DNA of 23,293 bases from Phellopilus nigrolimitatus. Its lineage: Eukaryota > Basidiomycota > Agaricomycetes > Hymenochaetales > Hymenochaetaceae. The stretch is from the NCBI GenBank assembly GCA_021029095.1, contig JAJOHG010000394.1, forward strand, positions 1 to 23,293, read 5' to 3'. Shown here one piece after another: positions 9,768 through 20,716 of this stretch; position 1 is the stretch's first letter; the number at the start of each line of letters is the position of its first letter. Under the pieces are notes generated by a model. The model did no database searches and had not been told where the DNA came from. It was given only the letters and a program-made list of their open reading frames with translations. The position numbers and the translations under genes are program-made.

Positions 9768-9830
9768 TCAGAGTATTTGCGTAGCTAAGGCTCACAAGTC
9801 TTGTGAGCCTCAGCTACGCGGACACTCTGA
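9768..9830. repeat. Long near-perfect inverted repeat (31-bp arms, 1-nt spacer)
   Basis: Arms 9768-9798 and 9800-9830 are complementary around T9799. Of 31 pairs, 27 are Watson-Crick; pairs 9778/9820 and 9777/9821 are G-T wobbles, while 9787/9811 and 9775/9823 are A-C mismatches. The inner part reads GGCTCACAAG and its complement CTTGTGAGCC. Either strand as RNA would give a stable hairpin, and the DNA could extrude a cruciform. It lies between two minus-strand genes, about 0.6 kb upstream of the kinase-like start. It may be a milRNA-like precursor, a palindromic mobile remnant, or an artefact of a foldback. No target-site duplication was evident. Confidence 0.85.
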
Positions 9831-10580
9831 AGAACCGATGCTCTTCATCGTTTCCCTTCCCTTGAATCAAATGTGTGCGAAGTCGAATGCGAAAAAGCCG
9901 CGCTTGGCTTTGCTCGATGGGAAACGCGGACGCGAACGGATGATCGACTGCGGGGACGCGGGGAAGGCTTATGTAAAGGAAGTTGGAGATCTGCAGTTTC
10001 CGTTCGAATATTCGGGATCCCCTGGAATCCTTCGCGACGCAGCCCAGGCACCAGACAGTAAGCAAAAACATCAAAGTTCGTAACCACACCCAATCTACGT
10101 GAGGGTATTGCTAAATATCACCGCTGGCCCGAAAAATGAGTGTCCGAGTTCACTGAATCAGCCAGGGAAAGAAAAAGAAGTAGAGTAGTTGGAGGGAAAG
10201 GACAGTGACGAAAGTTAAAACAAGCAAGCAAGTAGACTGTGCAGTAATAGAAGTAAGACCAGATGCGAACAATTATACACGAAGGGTTCGTAAGCAGTGT
10301 TATGTTCTACTTGTACTACGATTATGGCGGCCATAGACGATAAAGCACCTGTATATGCATTGCCAAAGTCAGTTTTAAACAGCGTTAGATATGAAAGATG
10401 TCCGTGAACAAAGAGAGAGAGGCAGGAGCAACAGAAAAAGGCTAGAAAGCTGCGCGATCCGCCTGACGGTTGTCAAGCGAGTCCCCGCAAAAGCCAACAA
10501 TAGCTAGAAACAATCGTCCGGGAATCGAAGAAAAAAAAACAGTCTTGTCAGCAGTCCGAGTGAGTCTGTCCGTAAGTTCA

Positions 10581-13056
10581 TCATTGTGAGTAAAAGCATA
10601 GCACTAGCGCGGCAGGGGCCCACCAGCTCGAAATGTGTCCGTGAGATCCAACCAGGTGACGGAAAGACAGCGCGCCGCTGCTCTTCGTCCCAGAACTCGA
10701 GCTCTTCCCGTCCGAAGACGCCACCGCGAGGTTCGACGGCGGCAGGTCCACCGCTGCGGTGGTCTTCTGCGTCTCGATTTGTCCAGAGCCGATCATCACC
10801 TGCGCGCCGACGGAGGGCACGCCGTTGACGACGACGAAGAGCACTAACAACAGTGAAAAAAAATCGCATTGAGTATCTGTCTCGCAAGAGCGTGAATCGG
10901 GGTGCACTCACAGGCCGGGCCGGGCGCGAGGATGGCCGGATTCGGCGGCATCTGGCTCACGTGGAGCGTCGCGCTCCCGTCGTTGTTGCCGGTGTACGTG
11001 CTGTTCAGCTGCACGAAGCGCTGGCCCATGCTCAGCGCGTGCGTCGAGAAGCCCGTGCGGATCACCACGGCCGTCGCGTTCTTCACGTTGTTCACGTTCC
11101 CGAACAGGTCGTCGCTGGACAGCGAGACGTTGAAGTACGGGCCGCCGTAGCCGATCGTCGACAGCAGGCCCTGCGGCTGCGGCCGGCGCTCGTTGAAGTA
11201 CGAGGGGTAGAAGCGCTCGACACGGTACTCGGTCGGGTATTTCACATTAGGGCCGACAGTGTAGTCGGCATTCGGGTTCGAGCCGGAAATAAGGACAGAG
11301 CCGTCGGGAAGCAGGGTCACGGTGGAGTGATACATGCGCGGGATGGTGCTCGGAGAAAGTCCGCCGTTCGTCCAGCGCGAGCCTGCAGCCGCGGTCGGGT
11401 CGAATAGGGCTGGCTGCATGACAGGGTTGTCGGCGTACGACTGCCCGATAGACCAGGACGTGTTGCCGTATCCAGAGACACCGGTGTTAGCGCCGTTGAA
11501 GCAGAGAATCTTTCCGGTAGGCAATAGGACTAAGCTGGTCATAGCACGACCTGTAGAAAGAGCATCTTCCTGTTGGTATGATCCGGAAAGATCTGGCGAG
11601 ATTTTGACACATGAGCTCGAGGCAGGGTACTGTGCAACATTCCAGTTCTCCGTCCATCTAAGCAAGTAATTCCGTCAATGCCAAATAATTAATCCAAGGT
11701 ATTGGGCCGGCTCACTGATCAGGTTGTAACTGCGTGCCTCCACAGAACATGACTGTCGCAGTCCAATTATTTGCAGGCGTCAAGGGGAACATCACGGTAC
11801 CAGCACTCGCCGGATACGTGCGCACCGCGTCCGGGATGTCATCGAGAGGGTATTCGGTATTCGTGTTGTAATCAAGGATAGCCGTCGCCCAGTTCAGTTG
11901 AATAAGGAGGTTGCCAGAGGGGAGGAGGAAGGTGATAGGGTATAAGTTGGCCGGAAGAGTCGTTGTTAAGAGTGGCGAACTGATGGGAGCCCCGCGCGAT
12001 GGAAAGAACTCGTACGTCGGGTTGTTGTTGGCCTCGGAGTTGACGTAGCCGCCCCACTGATCCCCACCAATCTGATGAAGCATTATTTATTTTTTCAAGA
12101 AAAAAGAAGCGGCTGAGTCAATAAAACCTACGATGAAAATACTGCCGTCTGCCAGAGTTTCTCTGCGATTAAGCTTGAGAAACCAGTCGTTCTAGTCTAA
12201 AACAATAACTAAAACTTACACGGAGGGGTACCATCTCCGGGTCGTCATAGCGTTATCGCTATGTACTACCCAGTCGCAGCTCCCATCATCACAAGGATTT
12301 AGAAGACTGGGATAAAGTTGAAATTTCCGATTGAGCAAGTATAACAGAATATGAAGCATACCGGAGAGACTGGCCCCCATCTGGATCATCATAAGGTGCA
12401 CCGCCGTTTTGACTGTTAGCCGTTAAACCTGGGTGCATGACATGCCATTCACATCAGGTTTTTTTGTTTTGCTTCAAGACGTCTGTAGGCGAACATACCT
12501 CCCCAAGTCACAGCCTGATTTCCTCCTGCATTTACCCACGTCCCGTTACCCAGAACCGCTCCTCCCTTACGAGAGTTAATACACGGTCAGACAACAGCTT
12601 TGAGCAACACATACAGCACAAAAGGAGTTAGTAACTGCGTCCATGGCTCGAGCCGTGTCAGAGCCCACAGCATACTCTAAATTTCGCAGAAATAAGAATT
12701 CGCCACATATTAGATAAATAAAGTTGAGGACGAACCAGCAGCCCAGGCCGGATGGCCATTAATCTGTGTGGGGTTGTTTTCTACCTTGTCGACAATGTAG
12801 ACCTTGTCAAGGGTTCCAAGAAACATCTGGCGGCGGCGGTTAACACGCTGTGCACACGGTGACTAGACGCGAGAGTGCAGCGCACCTGCTGCGCGCTGGC
12901 TATGGAGCTCCCCACGATTTCGTAGGTGCCAACGGTGCCAGTGCGTTGGGGCTGGCCGGGGGCAGCCTGGGTCGAGGACTGCGCCCAAGCTGCGTTGGCG
13001 GCGACGAGGCACGCGACGAGCTTGGAGCTGCTCGGGTGTGCATTGAAGGAGACCAT
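10581..13056 (-). CDS. GPI-anchored copper radical oxidase (glyoxal oxidase-like, AA5_1 type), one frameshift
   Basis: Ten exons: 13056-12886, 12826-12737, 12676-12615, 12565-12499, 12428-12362, 12306-12220, 12162-12132, 12071-11716, 11657-10912, 10843-10581. Introns are 49-70 nt and all GT-AG. Product is about 646 residues once one base is allowed near 12778. A signal peptide (about 1-25) precedes the propeller oxidase. Radical-copper residues are all visible: Cys in TNSFCAGG (about 107) and Tyr in RRWYPS (about 179) for the thioether cofactor, Tyr-His in IPRMYHS (about 420-421) and His in GFSTHALSMGQ (about 517). A Ser-rich linker and hydrophobic C-terminus (WWAPAALVLCFYSQ) indicate GPI anchoring. 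The family oxidises aldehydes or alcohols to make H2O2, often for ligninolytic peroxidases. In exon 2, VYIVDKVE and QINGHPAW lie in different frames; a missing A in a run of three fits. Confidence 0.9.
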
Positions 13057-14869
13057 CGCAGGGGAGCGGGAGCAAGAAAGTCGAGACCAAGAAGGGAGAA
13101 AAGAGCGGAATGGCGACTCGGTCGACGTCGACGAGACAGGGGGAGGGGGAGGCGAAGAGCGAATATGAAGCGGGGGAGATGGGTGCAGTGCATATTTCAA
13201 GCCCGCAGATGGATCGGTGGTGAGGGCAAATGGAGGCTTGGCTGATCCTGATTTGTCACCAGCGCGCGTCGGCGCATAGAACCGAATTCTTGATCCCGCT
13301 CTCAGCGGCCATCATCCCCGCGTAGAAAATATTTCAAGCGAAAAAAAAATGACGACCTCCTCGAGTCAAATGCAACGATTTTCTTGTTGTTTATTTCTTC
13401 TTATTCCTTTTTTTTCTTTTCAAGTTTTGGAAAAAGAGCATGTCGGGATCGTCGAGAAGACGAGACGAGAAGAGAAGAGAAGAGGACGTCGTCGTCGGGA
13501 ACCGACTATTACCAAATGCGGGATACTTGTAGAGAACTCGAAGCGACTGACGGCTATCGTCTTTCCATCACCTCTGCTAGGGACACGCCGTCTACACGAA
13601 GCGGTTTACATTTACTTTACCCTCCCACAGCATGTCTTTTAACCGACAGTGTCGCATCTTGACTTGGTGTTACCGGGCCCATCGTCTCTGAAAGGATCGG
13701 ACACAGACAATTCACATACCAAAAGGAGAACAACACTGGGAAGACATGTTGTGTACGGCATTGACAAGAACGGGCAGCTTGTTCTGCTCCGTCTCCGAGC
13801 ACGTATGCAATTGCCTGTATGTGTCAACAGGAGCCGATCAATATTGCCCTTCCGTGGCTGAGGTGGTTACGGGTAACGACTTGTTCGAGTATGGGCAGCA
13901 AGCGCGTTGCCATTGGCGTTAATGTTGATACGCTTTATCCACACCGGGTCCTCGAGTCGTGCGGCCAACTTAACTTCCGAGGAATGCGGAAGGTGCATGC
14001 ACACGTGCTGCCTTCAAACAGCCGATTCTAGTCTGTCCAGAGTGCTCTTCCGTTCAATTCCACCCATGGATAATGGGATGCCGTTTTAAGCAATTGTAGG
14101 CTATACATAATCTTGGGTGCTCATTGTTCGGAGCCCTTTCTTTAACTCGCTGCGCGGCTGTTCTCGTCTTCGTGTTGTCGGAAAGACGAGGTCCGATTCT
14201 GTTGGGATCACGAAACGCGCTCCGCTCTATTGACCCCTGGCGCCAACTCTACATATACCGTTATTCATCCGCCAAGTCTACGGGAATCGCCCAACTCACA
14301 GCATCTCACATCCTCTCCGTCCATCCTATGTGTACAGGTGGCCTTGGAGGCGCCGTTCCCCTGACGCTCATATCCGCTTCAATTCAATTCCAGGCGTATC
14401 CCTGGCACTCCTTTACGTCGTCATCACCAGTGCCAAATTCCGTCTGCACATACAGCACTGCACCGCATCTTCATGCACATGTCCCTCGAAACTATCTCTC
14501 TTGCTGAAGTGGCTTCGTGCATCTAAGTTCGCAACCGGAATGTGGTCGTAATGCTCGCCTCGCTAGCTTCGTGAATGTAATATCCGAACCAATTTTTGCG
14601 GGACTCAAGACTACATGTTGCATATTTTCTCCTCAGACTCTCAGAAACTGTCAAGTCCCCTTCACTTAACAACAAAGCACTAAAGTCTGTTCAAAATGCA
14701 AAGATTGGTATCAAAAGTTAACAACATACAATGGATGCTTCTAAATCTACGATTAGTATGCGATGCGACAACATGTAATGCAAGAGGATAGGGGAAATCC
14801 TCGAATAAAGTATCTGGTATCAAAGTAAAACAAAATAATGAGTGGTATCCGGTATTATGCAAAGGATGG
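13057..14869. other. 1.8 kb without a recognised gene
   Basis: Contains the copper radical oxidase promoter at its left end (CT/GA-rich, 13060-13160) and the 3' flank of the receptor gene at its right end. The middle holds several modest ORFs. The longest, at 14124-14507 plus strand (127 codons), begins with a hydrophobic stretch but shows no domain I recognise. A fragment GRHVVYGIDKNGQLVLLR (about 13738-13791, plus) looks somewhat protein-like but is embedded in a 70-codon ORF. I cannot support a gene here. Confidence 0.5.
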
Positions 14870-16946
14870 TCATGGCTCATGGTCGCTTCGTTCTGTCGTC
14901 CGCCACACCGCAGAGAGCTCGTTCTCGCTGAGGAACTGCTCGCTCAGCGGCTGTGTCGAAGAAGTAGTGATAATTTCCCGTTCGTGCGCCTGCCGCACTT
15001 CGAAAGCAGGCAAAAGGGAATCAGGCGCTCCGCGCCTGGGGAGCTCGACGTCCCCGTGGGGCAACGCCCCGCCAGCGAAGTCGGGCGCGTCCAGAGAGTA
15101 TGCCGCCTTCGTGTGCGCACCCGTCTCGTCCGAGATGCGGAACGCGCCGCTCTGTTCGTGGTCGACCATGAGCATCCCGCTGCCGAGGCTCATCGAGCCG
15201 ATGTCGTGCTCGCCGTCGCCCTCATACTCCGTCGTAGACCCCAGCGCGCGGGGGTCGGATTTGGGGTACGCGCCGTACGCGGCGTACAAGTCGGAGGCGT
15301 CGTCCTGCGAGGGCCGATACGCGTGCGTGCCGCGCGACGACGAGCGCGAGGGCGTCGTCATGCGGCCCTTGTCGTGCAGCCGGCGCCGCCGTCTTGTGCG
15401 CCCGCGCCCATTCTGTCTGGCGCTTGCGGGGGAGTCCGGCCCTAGCTCGACGTCTACGAGGCCTTCGTTCCGCGCACGTGAGCTGGTCGGATACGGGTCG
15501 GGATCGGAGTCGAAGAGAAGGAGGTTGGGGCGCGTTAAGAGGAGGAGAAGAACATTAAGGGCCCCAGAGAGGCCGAAGATACATATGACGGCGAAGGTCG
15601 CTGCAGAGGGAACGGAGTTCACCCCAGTTCGCGAGAAGGACATCCAACGTGTTACAGTGAGTGGAAGTATGATGATTGAGTATACGAAAGGATACCTTCG
15701 TATTTCAGGCTTCAGCTATCAACTCCAATTTCCGAAAGAGAAAAAAAAACTCTTACCCAAGGATGGTTAATGACAAAGATGGCGGCCTGTCGCGTGCGTT
15801 CTCCTCCTCCGATAAAGCCTTCGGCCTAATACGAAGTTTTATCTTCCACCAGTGCGTTTTGTCAACAGTCATGTACCCATTTCCCCATAGGAAGAGCGGA
15901 ACATAAACCAGGATAGATACGAATAACGTCAGCCACAACCAGAAGTATTCTCCTAGATAATAATTACTGTCAGCCAAAGCCAGAAAATAAACAGTGCCGC
16001 GCAAAGTCAAAAAGCACTTACCAAGAATCTGTTCCGTCGAAAAACGAGTGTCGATCCAGCACCAGAACTAATGTACACATTGTTAGTTTGACTGTTAAAC
16101 TGTCCTTGAACGATTACGCACGGGTGTTGGGACATAATATGTAGAGCCTCCGTTGACTCCTGCCGCAATAGCGACAAAAAGAATGACAAACAACCAAATG
16201 AAAGCAACGACAGCAATGGCTGGCCTCATACTATGTACGAACTTGCGGAAGCATACTGCAATGAATGTCTGTAATGCGATGGCCTACGGACAAAGGGGCG
16301 AGATCGTAAACAGACTCGTTTTCGATGGATTTTGAAATCGGTGCTTACCAGAGTGCTCATTGCTACGCTCGTTTCTCCCAACTGCTGAATGGCGCCTTTA
16401 ACGAAGTATATGCGTAAGGGGATGCGTTCCTAAATCGACCGAAATTAAGGTACCTTGTGCTGTGCAGTATCGCCCGATCTGGACAAAACCCGTATTGGCC
16501 CATTTGATATTCATTGCTGCACCAGTAGCTTGCAGTAGGTCTGCGGCAAAGAGCGAAAGCTGCGGAGTATACATGAGGACCGAATCCATCGTACACATGC
16601 ATTAAGGCGCACCATGAGGAGATCTGCGGGTTCTTGTACGAGTCTCCTCTGCTCCTCGGGGGGCCTCTTCGAATTCCGATAGACATTACGCTGAAGTTCA
16701 AACCATCCTGAGTGGATTTCACCGCCGATAGGAAATCCGCACTCACTATGACAAAGACGACGAGAGTGAAGATACTCAGGAGCGAAATCAGACCAGACTC
16801 CGCATCCAACTATCGTCGCATATTATCCAAGTCAGACACAGTCGCATAAAGTCACGTGCGAAAACACGTACAGCCACACCGATGCTCTGACCTCTTGTTA
16901 GACATGTCCTCACGTCTTGAAGAGTAGTGCACTGATCGTCTGACAT
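14870..16946 (-). CDS. Seven-transmembrane receptor, fungal Git3/cAMP-receptor-like GPCR
   Basis: Nine exons: 16946-16872, 16809-16747, 16690-16613, 16559-16454, 16395-16349, 16283-16122, 16067-16022, 15952-15757, 15695-14870. All junctions are GT-AG and the joined frame is open for 532 residues. Seven membrane segments: about 30-46, 73-88, 118-135, 145-165, 194-218, 252-272 and 285-310. Typical family pieces are AMNIKWANTG after TM2, AIQQLGETSVAMSTL leading into TM3, YYVPTPFWCWI before TM5, and LNVLLLLLTRPNLLLF closing TM7. A cytoplasmic tail of about 220 residues follows, with an Arg-rich patch (about 351-366) and many Ser/Thr. These receptors usually couple to G-alpha in nutrient or cAMP signalling; the ligand is unknown. 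The start MSDDQC has A at -3. A strong acceptor-like CT tract at about 16990 hints at an upstream 5' exon. Confidence 0.87.
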
Positions 16947-17780
16947 GCTCGGAGTCGATGCAGCCGCCGCCCACTCGGGGAGCAGCACTGAAGAAAGAAA
17001 GCAGATGGAGAGATAGTAGTAGCTGATAGAGAGACGTATGCTTAGGAAAGCACCGAGCTAAAGGCTGTGATAAGTGGAACAGAATCCAGGCACATATTGG
17101 ATAATAGTTTTTTTTTGTTCCAGATGTCAAGGAGACGTAACGAAAACGCCGGAGACATCATGTAACCACGCAGCACGACTTGCCCGATCTGGCTTTTCGC
17201 GATGTTTAGAGTTAGGTTTGGTCCAAAACGTCAAAAGTGTAATATCATAGAATCAAAAGAAGTCGATAATAACATTTGCGTCTTTCGCGCGGGTGAGAAA
17301 GGAAGCACTGAAAAGCACCCGGTGATTTTGCGTCGTACTCCGCTTCAGAAAATTAGAGCTGTAATTTTGTGCGTACGTACTCGTCCTCAGGCAGACCGAC
17401 GTCCCCCGCAACGACGTGGAGTCAGGAGCAAATTGAGCGCTTTGCCGTACCTCGAATACGACGCCTACCGAAGCTCATATATGTCTGCAATACCTCACAA
17501 CACGTTGGATTGAACTTGGTGTCATGGTTTATCTCTGCTTCTGTCAAAACCCTTCACCCCTCTCCCCCATTTGCCTGCTTTCTTCCCCCAGTCTTCTCGT
17601 ATGCCCCACACGTGATCCTCGCTCAGGCGAGGCGCACTCGGGCGCTCCGATATGCTCCCGTGACCGGCCTCAACTTTGTCGACGAGGTCGCTGGGAGAGT
17701 CCGAGCTATCAGCGGCAGAACTGTTGTGCAACTCCGGTGTCAAGCGAACGCCAGACGCTGGGCTAGGATTCTCCCATTTT
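16947..17780. other. Intergenic: receptor promoter and 3' flank of the Afg1-like gene
   Basis: No gene recognised. On the minus strand, a pyrimidine tract ending in CAG near 16990 looks like a splice acceptor, so a noncoding or short 5' exon of the receptor may lie here. ORFs up to 158 codons on the plus strand at 17369-17845 run antisense into the Afg1-like 3' exon and have no motif. Confidence 0.5.
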
Positions 17781-19883
17781 CTATTGTCCGGCGAAAGTGG
17801 ATTCCATTGTTCCGATTTTGTGTACTGGCTGCTCGTCATCGATGAGACGCGACAGTGCCCGTTTGTAGGCAAACCGTTCTTCTTCGCCTGCGTCCGAGTT
17901 TGTCAGTCAAGGCCAACTGCTTTCTAAAATAAACGCATCCCATACCAGAAAAAATGGAGAGTGAGTCCAGTGTAACCGGGGAGGCCGCTGGTCTTTCAGG
18001 CATGTTCTCATACGAAGATACGTTCGGTCGGAAGGCCTCGCGCGACTCAGAGAACGATTCGGCCATGATCGGATCGTCGAGTGACGTCTTATAGCCCATT
18101 GTGTCGCCAGACTCGGAAGCGATACCATCTGGAAAGAACAGACTATCGGGCTCGGCCTCTGCCAGCGCAATAACGCGACATCTGGATTCATATAATGCAT
18201 CGATGAGAGTGATGAACCTCCGGCTCTCGTTCTTTGCTGACACATGCAGAATGGGTATGGAGACGATGACCACGGTTCGATAGGCCGAAGCAATAGTGAG
18301 ATAGTCAGCAGGACCCAAGGACTAAGTTAATCAAATTTAGCTAGGGCAGCAATAGGATTCATAAACACGCTGACCTCTTCGCAGAGTTCCGAGAAAGTGA
18401 ATTCGCAGAGATTTCTAAATGATCGCGGGATAGTAAGCTGTCGGCCGAACACACTTAGATCGCACCTAACACCTGTTATACCGGCACAGTGTTATCATGG
18501 GTTCGAGACCTGACTAGATTCATTTAAAAATCACCTGGTTCGTCAGCGGTCACCTGTTTCACTATCTCTCGAAACTCGCGTTCTTGCTTCATCGTGAACC
18601 ACATCGACCCGTCCGCTCCTGCGGCCCTTTCCCTTCGCCAGTCGTTCTTGCCAAGCATCGTATGCACAGGACAGCGCACCTTAAGCGCTTCCACAAATGG
18701 CTCGAGGCGCTCGCGCTGCACCCCGTGCCTGTACAAATCGTCCGGAACTTTATTTGACGAGGCGACCACCACACCGCCCATGCGCCAAAACCATGCGAGC
18801 ACATCCGCAAGGAGGCCTGCGCTCGAGACGTCAAGTAGCTGCAGTTCATCGAATACCAGGAGCCAATGCTGGAGGATAAGCCGATGCGCAATAACGAATG
18901 GGATTGGCGGCTCCGAGGGCTGGGAGAGTATTCGCGAAGAGGCAGACTTCCAAGAAGCGGGCAGAGCACCGGAATTCAGAAGGCTTCGCCAGCGCTCGTG
19001 TACGGCCTTGGTCCAAAGAGGCCTTCCAGTTTCCTCTTTCTCGTCCCTTTTGCCTAAATCTGAATAGGAAAGAGCTTGGCGCCTCTGTGTTTCCTCCCAT
19101 ACGGCGCGGTAAATTTCAAGGACGAGCTGATTGTAATGCTTTCGCGTTTTGTACGGAGTAGGCACTATCGAGAACCAAAGATCTATCAGAAAGCTTTTGC
19201 CGCATCCGGGTGGACCCGTGAGGAGCAGGCCCTACAGCAGCAGAAACTTATGAATACAGACGCTGCAGCGAGCCCAGAATGCGATCAATCCACCTTCGGG
19301 TCCGTAGCTCGGCCAGTTCTTCTGCGTGAGAGCGCCGCCTTGTGAGAGACTTCATGCTAGCAAAGCTCGAATACTCGGACGGCGCTGGCCCTGAAGCCGA
19401 ATACCAAGGTTTGTCCCTTGTTCCATCTCCCGGAGCTGTTGCCGAGACAGGCTCTTCTGAGAGTTGCTCTGCCGGGGAGAGATAGTATAGCGGCGCAAAC
19501 GCGGGTGGAGCATAGTCTTTAAGCGTTTTCTGTAGTCTCCGAAGCTGATAGCGGGTGACCCAGGGGACGAAATGAGCTTATGGACAAGATGACAGGGCGA
19601 AAACGAGACGAACCTCCAGTACTACGCGAATCTGGTCTTCGGAGAATTTTATGCGACCTGCAGCCACCAAGCTCCGATAGACATCAAGCAGATCTGTCTG
19701 CTGAGGCAATTGTGCTTTCTGCGCAAGACTTGACCGGCTGGAAGAGTGGAGTAGGTAGGGGGTGAGAACGCTCGGTCGCAAGTGATGTCTACCAGTAGTG
19801 ATAGAGGCTCTACAGGGCACCAGATCTTGAAGGGGAAAAGACGTTTGACGAGTTATTCTCTTTGTTACTGGCTCCTTGAGCAT
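17781..19883 (-). CDS. AFG1: Afg1/LACE1-type mitochondrial AAA ATPase (apparent frame disruption)
   Basis: Likely exons: 19883-19614, 19544 to about 19232, 19231-18535, 18472-18375, 18321-17946, 17887-17781; about 610 residues. Exon 1 has an Arg/Ser-rich N-terminus fitting a mitochondrial presequence, then DLLDVYRSLVAAGRIKFSEDQ. Walker A is LLLTGPPGCGKSFLIDLW, followed by PTPYKTRKHYNQLVLEIYRA; Walker B is LLVFDELQLLD; VVASSNKVPDDLY is sensor-1-like; FGRQLTIPRS, LGPADYLTIAS, RRFITLIDALYE and the ending SGEEERFAYKRALSRL are family hallmarks. Afg1 proteins help degrade mitochondrially encoded respiratory subunits. Between RWIDRILGSLQ and GLLLTGPPG the frames do not join by a normal intron. The intervening 30 nt are too short to be spliced; a third frame reads VFISFCCC there, so two one-base indels best explain it. 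Confidence 0.85.
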
Positions 19884-20013
19884 GTTTCAATATAACGGAT
19901 TTACGATCAGAAGCGATGACGGATCACTGGAGATGATGGTGGTCGGATGCAAGCCGAAAGTCCGCCTGCTGCGGCGGCGCGACGGTACCGGTTGCTGCCT
20001 TGAACATTTCTTT

Positions 20014-20029
20014 TTTCTTTCTTTCTTTC
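20014..20029. repeat. TTTC tetranucleotide tract
   Basis: Four tandem TTTC units, about 130 bases upstream of the Afg1-like start codon. Simple sequence; may act as a purine/pyrimidine promoter tract. Confidence 0.8.
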
Positions 20030-20340
20030 ACGCGCAAAAACAATAATCGATCCGATCACGATAATAGACAGTACGGGATCCTGATTATTATTCACGACAA
20101 TTATACAGTGCGGTATATCACATTTCCAGTCAGTCCATTCGAGGGCGACGACAAATAAGCAATCAACAGGAGAAGATTCACAGAGCAAGGAGGATAAGTA
20201 TTTGCAGTCGGAGTAGAGTAGGTGGCAGGATCATTATGTGTCTACGTAAGGGAGGGGTTGGAGGCTGAAGTTCGAGGTTGGGAAAAAGGACGTAAGGAAA
20301 TGGAGAGAAGGAAAGTCGAGTCCGCATGGCAAGTTAATAA

Positions 20341-20399
20341 AAGAAATCGAAAGGAGAAAAGAGAAAAGAGAAATCAGGAGAAAGAGAAAGAGAAAGAGT
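20341..20399. repeat. Purine-only-like GA/GAAA microsatellite
   Basis: Nearly uninterrupted purine tract with short internal tandem units of the GAGAAAA and GAAAGA types. It lies downstream of the HSP20-fold gene, where the transcribed strand would be a long C/U tract. Confidence 0.75.
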
Positions 20400-20716
20400 A
20401 AACAAAGTGAGGTTGAGTAGATATAACAATGGAGACGGATCAGAGATGGTAATACAGAGCTTTCGTGTAAAGCAGTCTGGACCAGACAGTGGCAGAATGG
20501 AAAAAGGAAAGGGAACTCAGACATGCTGAACAGGGGAATCAATGCAGTGATGCAGGTAAAATAGGATGAATGTAGAGCAAGGGACGCAGGAGTATAAAAA
20601 CAAAGACGAAGCTCCTGGTTCCTGATACGTCCATGCTCGTTGACAATGCTGCTGCGACAACAGAGAAAACAACCAACTGACAACAACCTCGTTCCATACC
20701 TAGCTCACTCCTACTC

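Larger units (their letters stand above)
9162..10580. other. Intergenic: kinase promoter, long hairpin, 3' side of oxidase gene
   Basis: No gene is supportable. The 100 bases next to 9161 contain a MEF2/Rlm1-type site and a CACGTG box. A long inverted repeat occupies 9768-9830. A 109-codon ORF at 9754-10083 overlaps the hairpin and shows no domain. The right part is the 3' flank of the copper radical oxidase gene. Confidence 0.6.
19884..20716. other. Intergenic with simple repeats
   Basis: Holds the Afg1-like promoter on the left and the 3' flank of the HSP20-fold gene on the right. No gene recognised; ORFs of 80-150 codons are low-complexity translations of purine-rich DNA. Two simple-sequence tracts are listed separately. 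Confidence 0.6.

Noticed and set aside
9754..10083. 109-codon plus-strand ORF over the hairpin
   Set aside because: No domain, no good start context, and part of it is simply the palindrome read through.
14838..15770. 310-codon plus-strand ORF
   Set aside because: Antisense to the last exons of the seven-transmembrane receptor; no independent support.
17369..17845. 158-codon plus-strand ORF
   Set aside because: Overlaps the 3' exon of the Afg1-like gene in antisense and has no recognisable content.
18495..18515. GGGTTCGAGACC, resembling a tRNA T-loop
   Set aside because: Lies in an intron of the Afg1-like gene; no acceptor stem, D-arm or anticodon arm can be built around it.
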